Source of the DNA: Oscillospiraceae bacterium
GTDB lineage: Bacteria > Bacillota > Clostridia > Oscillospirales > Oscillospiraceae
Assembly: GCA_017624645.1 (NCBI GenBank)
Contig: JAGAMQ010000023.1
Location: 1-8,338 of the forward strand
Length of the DNA stretch: 8,338 bases
Direction of reading: 5' to 3'
Of this stretch, positions 1-5,402 are shown in pieces. The notes under the pieces are model-generated. The model saw only the letters and a list, made by a program, of their open reading frames with translations, was not told the origin of the DNA and did no database searches. How positions within the stretch are numbered: the first letter of the stretch is position 1; every line of letters begins with the position of its first letter. The position numbers were made by a program, and so were the translations under genes.

Positions 1-354
1 GGTGATTGCCCAGCTTCTGCCCATGCCGGCTGTGAGCTGGATAAAGACCTTGGCACCGGTTTCGAGGATCTCGTCCATAACGATCTCCAGATCCTTAAAC
101 ATCTTTTTGTTCTTGTACAGCCATCCACCGAGAATGGTATCACGCAGAGGTGCAATGCCGGGGATGATCAGGCCAACATTGTTCTTAGCCCGTTCCAAAA
201 AAAACTTGGCAGCCTCCTTGTCAAAATGGCAGCCGGTAAACTCCATCCAACCGAAGAGGGAAGTGCCGCTCATGGGGCACAGGACAATACGGTTTTTGAT
301 TTCTACGTTACCTACTTTCCAGGGGGTGAATAATGCCTCGTATTTGGGATCCAT
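1..354 (-). CDS. Old Yellow Enzyme-type NADH:flavin oxidoreductase / 2,4-dienoyl-CoA reductase family, N-terminal part
   Basis: The gene begins at 354 on the minus strand and runs off the left edge; 118 codons are visible. The start is set by AAAGGAG about ten bases upstream. The protein opens with MDPKYEALFTPWKVGNVEIK followed by NRIVLCPM, the typical first strand of FMN-dependent Old Yellow Enzyme TIM barrels. Further on, KVFIQLTAGMGRS (residues 102-114) occupies the place of the usual QLxHxGR motif, with Thr-Ala instead of the histidine. In this family FMN-bound hydride reduces the C=C bond of an enoate, enoyl-CoA or enone. Clostridial members such as enoate reductases and BaiCD-like bile acid enzymes usually carry extra 4Fe-4S and FAD/NAD domains, which would lie outside the window. 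It has its own promoter and is separated from the upstream aminotransferase by a terminator. The family is secure but the substrate is not assignable. Confidence 0.85.
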   Translation of the reverse strand, partial: MDPKYEALFTPWKVGNVEIKNRIVLCPMSGTSLFGWMEFTGCHFDKEAAKFFLERAKNNVGLIIPGIAPLRDTILGGWLYKNKKMFKDLEIVMDEILETGAKVFIQLTAGMGRSWAIT

Positions 355-390
355 AGCAAAAACATCTCCTTTTTAACATATTACAATAAA

Positions 391-419
391 ATGATACTAA
401 ATTCCCGATTTTGTGTCAA
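391..419 (-). promoter_or_regulatory. sigma-A promoter of the flavin oxidoreductase gene
   Basis: On the minus strand a perfect -35 TTGACA (414-419) is followed after exactly 17 bases by TATCAT (391-396). The start codon lies 37 bases downstream of the -10, leaving a leader of roughly 30 bases with a good ribosome binding site. The -35 sits one base beyond the U-tract of the upstream gene's terminator, so one transcription unit ends almost exactly where the next begins. Confidence 0.72.
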
Positions 420-420
420 G

Positions 421-452
421 AAAAAAGAAAGCAGGCGCTGGGCGCCTGCTTT
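421..452 (-). terminator. intrinsic terminator of the lrp-like/aminotransferase operon
   Basis: AAAGCAGGCGC (428-438) and GCGCCTGCTTT (442-452) form a perfect 11-bp stem with a 3-base loop. On the minus strand it is followed by CTTTTTTC (427-420). It begins eight bases after the aminotransferase stop codon, as expected for factor-independent termination. Confidence 0.9.
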
Positions 453-459
453 CAGGATA

Positions 460-1626
460 TTAGAGGTTCTCGCAGAACTTGCGCATTCTTTCCAGAGCTT
501 CGGTGAGCTGATCCATCTTGGCGGTGTAGCTCAGACGGAAGTGACCCTCGCCGCAGGAGCCGAAGGCGCTGCCGGGGATGCAGACCACCTTTGCTTCGTC
601 CAGTAGACGGTCGCAGAAGGTGTTGCTGTCCATGCCGAAGCTGCTGATGTCCGGGAAGAGGTAGAAGGCACCCTTGGGGCTGCTACACTTCATACCGGGG
701 ATGGACTGGATGCCCTCCAAAGCCACCTTGCGGCGGGCGGTGAGGGAATCGTTCAGTTCCTGACGAAGCTCAGGATGCTCCAGAGCATAGATAGCGCCCA
801 TCTGTGCAGCGGCGTTGACGCAGGAATTGAAATTCTCCTGCAGCACAGTCATCTTTGCCACGATGGGTGCGGGAGCAGCAGCAAAGCCTACACGCCAGCC
901 GGTCATGGCATAGGACTTGGAGAAGCTGTTGATAACGACGGTGCGCTCCTTCATGCCGGGCAGGGAGGAAATGGACACAGCCTTCTCACCTTCGTACAGC
1001 AGGGTGTTGTACACTTCGTCAGAGATCACCAGCAGATCCAACTCCTGAGCCAGCTCTGCGATCTTCTTCAGCTCCTCCACAGGCACCACTTCGCCGGTGG
1101 GGTTGTTGGGGGAGTTGATGATCAGCGCCTTGGTCTTGCCGGGCACATAGCACTTGCGGATGTCCTCGGCAGTCATTACAAGGTTGTTCTCCTTGCGGGT
1201 AGGAACGCCCACAGGCTCACCACCGCAGAAGCGGATCTGGGACTCGTAGTTCAGCCACTGGGGATTCTGGATCAGCACCTGATCACCGGGCTGCAGCAGC
1301 ACCAGCATCAGAAGGGACAGAGCGCCCATGCCACCGTTGGTGACGATGATCTCGGTCATGGGATCGTACAGACCGGGAACGTCCAGAGCGTACTGGGAAA
1401 TGGCCTGACGGAGCTGGGGGAAGCCTGCGTTGGGGGTGTAGTGGGTGTAACCGGACAGAAGGGCATCTGCGCAGGCACGGCAGATGGCTTCAGGGGTGTG
1501 CAGATCCGGTTCGCCGATGCCCATGCTCACGACGCCGGTCATAGTGTTGGCCTTGTCGAACATGGCACGGATCTTGCCCTGGGACAGTCCCTGGGCGCGC
1601 TGGTTCAGCAGATTGGCAGCATTCAT
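460..1626 (-). CDS. PLP-dependent class I/II aminotransferase (fold type I)
   Basis: The protein has 388 residues, normal for the aspartate/aromatic aminotransferase superfamily, and is predicted to be cytoplasmic. Visible landmarks are GEPDLHTP (38-45) in the substrate-binding N-terminal arm, NSPNNPTGEV (171-180) with the PLP-contacting Asn175, ISDEVY (201-206) with Asp203 pairing to the pyridine nitrogen and Tyr206, and SFSKSYAMTGWRVGF (234-248) with Lys237 as the Schiff-base lysine. HFRLSY (362-367) contains the carboxylate-binding Arg364. It therefore should transfer an amino group between an amino acid and a 2-oxo acid. The motif pattern resembles the I-gamma subgroup (PatA/AspC-like), but the amino acid cannot be read from sequence. 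ATG 1626 is preceded by AGGAGA (minus strand, 1633-1638). It lies 27 bases downstream of an Lrp/AsnC gene, so the two are probably cotranscribed and the regulator probably controls it. Confidence 0.93.
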   Translation of the reverse strand: MNAANLLNQRAQGLSQGKIRAMFDKANTMTGVVSMGIGEPDLHTPEAICRACADALLSGYTHYTPNAGFPQLRQAISQYALDVPGLYDPMTEIIVTNGGMGALSLLMLVLLQPGDQVLIQNPQWLNYESQIRFCGGEPVGVPTRKENNLVMTAEDIRKCYVPGKTKALIINSPNNPTGEVVPVEELKKIAELAQELDLLVISDEVYNTLLYEGEKAVSISSLPGMKERTVVINSFSKSYAMTGWRVGFAAAPAPIVAKMTVLQENFNSCVNAAAQMGAIYALEHPELRQELNDSLTARRKVALEGIQSIPGMKCSSPKGAFYLFPDISSFGMDSNTFCDRLLDEAKVVCIPGSAFGSCGEGHFRLSYTAKMDQLTEALERMRKFCENL

Positions 1627-1653
1627 AGCAATTCTCCTATTTTATGTAGTATT

Positions 1654-2115
1654 TTATTCATCCTCCGGAATGTCCGGCAGGATAGTATACTGGGATTTGT
1701 GCTCCATAAGACAGAGCATGGTGTGGCTTTTGATCACACCTTTTTGCTTTTTCAGACACAGAAGCTTGTTCTCCAGGGCCTGTACATCTTCAGCGCAGAC
1801 CTTTACAAGATAATCGTACTCTCCGGAGACGGCATGACATTCCAGAATGTCCGATTCCCTGTCAACATAGGAAAGGAATCGTTCGCTGTCAGCAGAAGCC
1901 ACTACCATCAGCACATAGGCGAGGATCGGCTTGCCTACCTTATCTCTGTCGGTGAGTAGGGTGAAATTCCGGATGACACCCCCTTGACGCAGCTTTTGGA
2001 TGCGCTTGTTTACCGCGGGGATGGAAAGTCCTACTGCTGCCCCGATCTGTGTGGCAGTGGCAGCGCCGTCCTGGGAAAGGATGCGCAAGATCTTGCGGTC
2101 GATCAAGTCAAGCAT
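1654..2115 (-). CDS. Lrp/AsnC family transcriptional regulator
   Basis: This is a 153-residue protein of typical size for the leucine-responsive/AsnC family. The N-terminus MLDLIDRKILRILSQDGAAT leads into a winged helix-turn-helix, with the recognition helix in GLSIPAVNKRIQKL (29-42). The C-terminal half is the RAM effector-binding and oligomerisation domain; SGEYDYLVKV (97-106) carries the glycine-containing loop that in relatives lines the amino acid pocket between subunits. ATG 2115 follows a GGGGTG-type ribosome binding site (minus strand, about 2124-2129). Family members form dimers to octamers, wrap DNA and often autoregulate. Here a good promoter and an inverted repeat lie immediately upstream, and an aminotransferase follows in the same unit, which suggests local control of amino acid metabolism. 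The identity of the effector is unknown. Confidence 0.95.
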   Translation of the reverse strand: MLDLIDRKILRILSQDGAATATQIGAAVGLSIPAVNKRIQKLRQGGVIRNFTLLTDRDKVGKPILAYVLMVVASADSERFLSYVDRESDILECHAVSGEYDYLVKVCAEDVQALENKLLCLKKQKGVIKSHTMLCLMEHKSQYTILPDIPEDE

Positions 2116-2129
2116 TCTATAGCACCCCT

Positions 2130-2190
2130 TTGTTGTAATGTGGTTTTATTCTAATCGCGTTTTGAAAAAAAATCAATCAAATTACAACAA
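2130..2190. promoter_or_regulatory. candidate Lrp-type operator: widely spaced inverted repeat around the regulator promoter
   Basis: TTGTTGTAAT (2130-2139) and its exact reverse complement ATTACAACAA (2181-2190) flank the predicted promoter; their centres are 51 bases apart, close to five helical turns. A 10-base palindrome TTTGCGCAAA directly follows the second half-site (2191-2200). Autoregulating Lrp-type octamers typically bind several phased sites. Binding here is inference from position and symmetry. Confidence 0.35.
2148..2176 (-). promoter_or_regulatory. promoter of the lrp-like/aminotransferase operon
   Basis: On the minus strand -35 TTGATT (2171-2176) and -10 TAGAAT (2148-2153) are separated by 17 bases that include an A/T-rich tract. 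Transcription would start near 2141, about 25 bases before the regulator start codon and inside or next to the proximal inverted-repeat half-site (2130-2139). Confidence 0.65.
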
Positions 2191-2239
2191 TTTGCGCAAA
2201 AATAACGCAATCTTGCTTTTGGCTTTCCTTTTGCGCATA

Positions 2240-2267
2240 AACAGAGTAGCCCGGACAGGCTGCTGTT
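2240..2267 (-). terminator. imperfect hairpin after the CBM9-like gene, possible weak terminator
   Basis: AACAG (2240-2244) pairs with CTGTT (2263-2267), and TAGCC (2247-2251) pairs with GGCTG (2258-2262) including one G-U, with a 2-base bulge. It lies just after the minus-strand stop at 2275. Only three U residues follow, so intrinsic termination would be inefficient at best. No better terminator was seen between this gene and the regulator. Confidence 0.25.
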
Positions 2268-2274
2268 AAAATAA

Positions 2275-2871
2275 TTACCCAAAATACATGGTGCCAAAAA
2301 GGTCGGGGCGGTGGAAGGTACCTGCTTCTTCCGGGACAGGAGCCCAGCAAAGCCAGTGGGGATGGGGAGAAAGATTTCCGCATTTGTAGCAGTTGGCACG
2401 GATGTATCTGCCGGGGGCAGGGGAGAAGTCGGGGAAGAAAAGCCGTATAAACTCGTAGGGAATGGCGTATTCCGCAACCCAGCCATCTTCGGTAAAGGCG
2501 ATGCTGGGAACAACAAATGCTTCCTCCGGGATGAGCCGCTGCAGGGTGTGAACATTGGTGCCGAAGCCCTTGAACATGGCACCGTTGGGATTGACCTCCA
2601 AATTAAAGTACCGGTCATCGTCCGGAATGGGGCTGAAGAAGAACTCCAGACAGCTGTCCTCACAGATCTCTCCCAAGGGACCGTGGTGCTCTGCACGGAT
2701 TTCCGGTTCCACAGCCTGCAGCCGGATGTACAGTGCCTGATCATCGTAGCAAAGCTGGGCCCATGCCCGGATATTGTGCTCTCTGTGACGGTATTCATAT
2801 TCCATATTCAAATGGGGAATATCCTCCCAGCACATAGGCTCCGGACGGCGCATGATGGTATAATTTGCCAT
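2275..2871 (-). CDS. CBM9-like (carbohydrate-binding family 9-like) small protein
   Basis: The 198-residue protein matches the pattern of stand-alone CBM9_2/DOMON-like beta-sandwich proteins. QALYIRLQAVEPEIRA (45-60) looks like a central strand pair. CEDSCLEFFFSP (70-81), then YFNLEVNPNGAMFKGFG (88-104), is the characteristic CBM9-type core. The end, GTFHRPDLFGTMYFG (184-198), is also typical. No signal peptide or membrane segment is visible and several cysteines are present (41, 70, 74, 161, 164, 175), so it is probably cytoplasmic rather than a secreted cellulose/xylan-binding module. ATG 2871 follows GGGAGGG (minus strand, 2878-2884). It is transcribed divergently from the amino-sugar operon across 240-250 bases. 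It could bind a sugar or glycoconjugate, but whether it is a sensor, carrier or enzyme accessory is unknown. Family recognition is from sequence pattern only. Confidence 0.75.
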   Translation of the reverse strand: MANYTIMRRPEPMCWEDIPHLNMEYEYRHREHNIRAWAQLCYDDQALYIRLQAVEPEIRAEHHGPLGEICEDSCLEFFFSPIPDDDRYFNLEVNPNGAMFKGFGTNVHTLQRLIPEEAFVVPSIAFTEDGWVAEYAIPYEFIRLFFPDFSPAPGRYIRANCYKCGNLSPHPHWLCWAPVPEEAGTFHRPDLFGTMYFG

Positions 2872-2919
2872 AGAAAACCCTCCCGAATGGAATTCTTAAA
2901 ATCTCTATAGAAAAAGGAT

Positions 2920-2950
2920 ATCATATCTGCCGGAGAAAAGCAACGAGCAA
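2920..2950 (-). promoter_or_regulatory. possible promoter of the CBM9-like gene
   Basis: TATGAT (2920-2925) on the minus strand is a good -10; TTGCTC (2945-2950) is a possible -35 but at a long 19-base spacing. A competing reading is TTGCTT (2938-2943) with 17 bases to TATCCT (2915-2920). The TATGAT lies in an 11-base element that recurs, inverted and with one mismatch, at the -10 of the divergent promoter (3034-3044). Confidence 0.35.
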
Positions 2951-3015
2951 CGAAATTTTTTCTGTGTAAATCCTACAAAATATTTAGAAAGGTAAGAAAC
3001 TGTAGTATTTGAGGA

Positions 3016-3044
3016 TTGACAGTTGAGGGGAAAGCAGATATCAT
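3016..3044 (+). promoter_or_regulatory. main promoter of the three-amidohydrolase operon
   Basis: A perfect TTGACA (3016-3021) and TATCAT (3039-3044) are separated by exactly 17 bases. Transcription would start near 3051, giving an untranslated leader of about 60-70 bases. No riboswitch-like fold or terminator/antiterminator pair was recognised in it. Confidence 0.77.
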
Positions 3045-3120
3045 AATCATGTGCTAATATGCCCATTGCATCTTGTGGTGGCAGAGTTGAGTAGATTCCT
3101 GGAGAAATGGAGTGCCCGTT

Positions 3121-4263
3121 GTGCTTGCAATTAAAAATTCAACATTGGTGATGAAGGATCATCTGATTCCGGAGGCCGTTATTTTTGCGGAGGACGGAAA
3201 AATTACCGGTTTTGGTGAAATGCGTACCACCTCCATTCCTGAAGACTGTGAGGTTATGGATGCCCAGGGCCTGTATGTTGGTCCCGGTCTGGTGGATATC
3301 CACAACCACGCCGGTGGCGGACACTGGTTCTACGAGGAACCGATCCCTGCTGCCCGGTACAATCTGCAGCATGGTACCACAAGCATCCTGGCGACTTTGT
3401 ATTTCAACATGAACAAGGAACAGCTGGTGGAACAGATCGGCGTGGTGCAGGCTGCCATGAAGCAGCCGGAGGGTGCCAATATTGTCGGTCTTTACATGGA
3501 AGCCCCTTACATGAATCCTAAGTTCGGTGCTGACCGGGAGAATAATCCTTGGAAAGCGCCTGTGGCGGCGCAGGATTATATGCCGGTGGTGGAAGCGGCA
3601 GGACAGGACGCCAAGGTTTGGGTCCTTGCTCCGGAACGGGAGAACATCCGGCAGTTTGTTATGGATGCAAGGAAGGTCAATCCAACGGTCCGGTTTTCTG
3701 TGGGACACAGTGAGGCATCCCCTCAGCAGATCGAAGCGTTGATGCCCTACGGTCTGTGTATCGGCACCCACCATACTAATGCCACCGGCGACCGTCCCAT
3801 GTACCCCGAGTGCCGGGGTGTCTGCGTGGATGAGGCGGTGAATTATAACCGGGACATCTATGCGGAAATGATCTGTGACAGCCGTGGCATCCATGTGGAT
3901 CCCTATATGCAGCGGCTTATCCGGAAGATCAAGGGTGAGGACCGGTTGATCCTAATTTCCGATGCCTGCGTATTTGACGGCCCTGTGCCCGACGGTTATG
4001 AGGGCGTTACCGACCTGTGCTTTGATTTTGCCGGTGAGATCGCAGGCTCTAAGCTGTCCCTTGATGTGGCATGCCGGAACATGATGAAGCACACAGGCGC
4101 TTCCATCGTGGATGTGTTCCGCTATGCCTCCTATAACCCCTCCCGGGCGGTTGGATTGCTGGACCGGGGTGAGATCCGTGTGGGAATGAGGGCAGACTTG
4201 ATTATCACTGATCATAAGATGAATGTAAAAACGGTTATTCTAGGTGGTGAGGTTGTAGAATGA
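3121..4263 (+). CDS. NagA-like amidohydrolase, paralogue 1 (N-acetylglucosamine-6-phosphate deacetylase family)
   Basis: The protein has 380 residues, the usual NagA (COG1820) size. Its layout is a small beta-sandwich from both ends around a TIM barrel: GPGLVDIHNH (54-63) with the HxH metal pair, QHGTTSIL (83-90), YMEAPY (125-130) with metal ligand Glu127, LAPER (169-173), VGHSEA (194-199) with His196, GTHHTNA (215-221), GIHVDP (256-261) with His258, and ILISDA (277-282) with catalytic Asp281. By family it should hydrolyse the N-acyl group of an amino sugar, probably phosphorylated, in the cytoplasm. GTG 3121 is chosen because MLAIKNSTLVMKDH aligns without gaps with MKAIVNATLVMKDH of the next gene; GGAG lies 8 bases upstream. 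GTG 3112 (three codons longer, also with GGAG at a good distance) remains possible. The end overlaps the next start by four bases. Enzyme class is confident; the precise substrate is not. Confidence 0.9.
   Translation: MLAIKNSTLVMKDHLIPEAVIFAEDGKITGFGEMRTTSIPEDCEVMDAQGLYVGPGLVDIHNHAGGGHWFYEEPIPAARYNLQHGTTSILATLYFNMNKEQLVEQIGVVQAAMKQPEGANIVGLYMEAPYMNPKFGADRENNPWKAPVAAQDYMPVVEAAGQDAKVWVLAPERENIRQFVMDARKVNPTVRFSVGHSEASPQQIEALMPYGLCIGTHHTNATGDRPMYPECRGVCVDEAVNYNRDIYAEMICDSRGIHVDPYMQRLIRKIKGEDRLILISDACVFDGPVPDGYEGVTDLCFDFAGEIAGSKLSLDVACRNMMKHTGASIVDVFRYASYNPSRAVGLLDRGEIRVGMRADLIITDHKMNVKTVILGGEVVE
4243..4263 (+). promoter_or_regulatory. ribosome binding site and ATGA overlap, copy 1 to copy 2
   Basis: GGTGGTGAGG (4243-4252), coding Gly-Gly-Glu of copy 1, serves as the Shine-Dalgarno for ATG 4260. 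The start overlaps the TGA stop (4261-4263) as ATGA. The site is weaker than the AGGAG at the two later junctions, so translation of copy 2 may depend more on coupling. Confidence 0.7.
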
Positions 4264-5402
4264 AAGCCATAGTGAACGCAACGCTGGTGATGAAGGATCA
4301 CCTGATCCCGGATGGGGTGCTCATTATTGAGGACGGAAAGATTGCCGATTTCGGCGAAATGCGGACCACCCCTGTCCCGGCAGGGTGTGAGATCATTGAT
4401 GCCCAGGGCTTGTATGTAGGTCCGGGTCTTGTGGATATCCATGCCCATGACGGTGGCAAGGTTGCCTTTACCTCCGACCCGGTGGAAGCCTCCCGGTATC
4501 ATCTGGAGGGGGGTACTACTACCATTCTTCCTGCCATTTATTTTAAGTTTAACGCAGAGCAGTATATCACCCATATCGACACCCTGCGCAAGGCAATGTC
4601 TGACCCTGCATGCGGCAACATCGCCGGTATCTACATGGAAGGCATGTACATGAATCCTAAGTTCGGTGCCAACCGGAAAACCAATCCCTGGACCGGTCCT
4701 ATTCGCCGGGAGGATTACCTGCCGGTAGTAGAGGCAGCCGGTGATCTGGCTAAAGTGTGGGTTTTGGCTCCTGAGCGGGAGAATATTGAGCAGTTCGTAG
4801 TGGATGCTAAGAAGATCAATCCCACAGTCCGGTTCTCTGTGGGTCACAGTGAAGCATCCCCTCAGCAGATCGAAGCATTGATGCCCTATGGTCTGTGTAT
4901 CGGTACGCACCACACCAATGCCACCGGCGACCTGCCTAAGTACCCCGAGTGCCGGGGTGTCTGCGTGGATGAGGCGGTGAATTATAACCGGGACATCTAT
5001 GCAGAAATGATCTGTGACAGCCGTGGTATCCATGTGGATCCCTATATGCAGCGTCTGATCCGGAAAATCAAGGGAGAGGATCGGCTGATCTTGATTTCCG
5101 ACTGCAGCTATGATGACGGAGAAACGCCTCCCGGCTATGACGGTGTCACCGACGTTGTGTTTGATGCTGCAGGCGAGATCTCCGGCTTTGCCGGCACTGT
5201 CAGTGTGGCTTGCCGGAACATGATGGTACATACCGGTGCATCCATTGTAGATGTTTTCCGTTATGCTTCCTACAATCCGTGCCGCGCCGTAGGCTTTACA
5301 GACCGCGGCGAGATCCGTAAGGGTCTGCGGGCAGATCTGGTGGTTTGCGACCACTGGTTCCGTGTGAAGCATGTATTTCTGAAAGGAGAACAAAAGAAAT
5401 GA
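4260..5402 (+). CDS. NagA-like amidohydrolase, paralogue 2, most divergent substrate region
   Basis: This 380-residue COG1820 protein is collinear with paralogue 1. Metal and catalytic positions are kept: DIHAH (59-63), Glu127 in YMEGMY, VGHSEA (194-199), GTHHTNA (215-221), GIHVDP (256-261) and Asp281 in LISD. It departs from both sisters at several shared spots: HDGGK instead of HAGGG after the first metal motif (63-67), EGGTTTILP instead of QHGTTSILA so that His84 becomes Gly, MEGMY instead of ME(A/G)PY, and GFAGTVSVACRN where the others have GSKL. These places lie near the active-site mouth in the family fold, so a different N-acyl group or sugar is plausible. Residues 191-281 match paralogue 1 at 89 of 91 positions by hand count. 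Start and stop are fixed by ATGA overlaps at both ends. Confidence 0.9.
   Translation: MKAIVNATLVMKDHLIPDGVLIIEDGKIADFGEMRTTPVPAGCEIIDAQGLYVGPGLVDIHAHDGGKVAFTSDPVEASRYHLEGGTTTILPAIYFKFNAEQYITHIDTLRKAMSDPACGNIAGIYMEGMYMNPKFGANRKTNPWTGPIRREDYLPVVEAAGDLAKVWVLAPERENIEQFVVDAKKINPTVRFSVGHSEASPQQIEALMPYGLCIGTHHTNATGDLPKYPECRGVCVDEAVNYNRDIYAEMICDSRGIHVDPYMQRLIRKIKGEDRLILISDCSYDDGETPPGYDGVTDVVFDAAGEISGFAGTVSVACRNMMVHTGASIVDVFRYASYNPCRAVGFTDRGEIRKGLRADLVVCDHWFRVKHVFLKGEQKK
5384..5402 (+). promoter_or_regulatory. ribosome binding site embedded in the LKGE coding tail, with ATGA overlap, copy 2 to copy 3
   Basis: AGGAG (5384-5388) is part of CTG AAA GGA GAA coding Leu-Lys-Gly-Glu near the C-terminus of copy 2. 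It stands 10 bases before ATG 5399, which overlaps the TGA stop at 5400-5402. This decides the start of copy 3: an upstream in-frame ATG at 5345 would add 18 residues encoded inside copy 2 and lacks both paralogue homology and a ribosome binding site of this quality. Confidence 0.85.

Noticed and set aside
775..1959. 394-codon plus-strand open frame antisense to the aminotransferase and regulator
   Set aside because: It spans two well-supported minus-strand genes and their gap; its composition (Gly, His, Gln, Val-rich) resembles a shadow frame and no motif is recognisable.
2151..2798. 215-codon minus-strand frame overlapping the CBM9-like gene
   Set aside because: It is an alternate frame of the CBM9-like coding region, Ser/Pro/Arg-rich, with no start signal; the 2275-2871 frame has a ribosome binding site and family core motifs.
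3051..3120. Riboswitch or attenuator in the leader of the amidohydrolase operon
   Set aside because: About 60-70 bases with no convincing stem pair, conserved core or U-tract.
3107..3151. 14-residue ORF (ATG GAG TGC ...) overlapping the start of the first amidohydrolase, possible leader peptide
   Set aside because: The nearest GGAG is only two bases from its ATG and it ends inside the gene without a regulatory fold; probably chance.
4212..5393. Long antisense open frames over the amidohydrolases (also 5270-6520 and 3139-3894, minus strand)
   Set aside because: They mirror real genes with full family motifs, repeat because the genes repeat, have no ribosome binding sites, and encode compositionally odd His/Ile-rich sequences.
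5345..5398. 18-residue upstream extension of amidohydrolase copy 3
   Set aside because: It lies in the coding region of copy 2 in another frame and is not homologous to the paralogues; the ATG at 5399 has AGGAG and the ATGA overlap.
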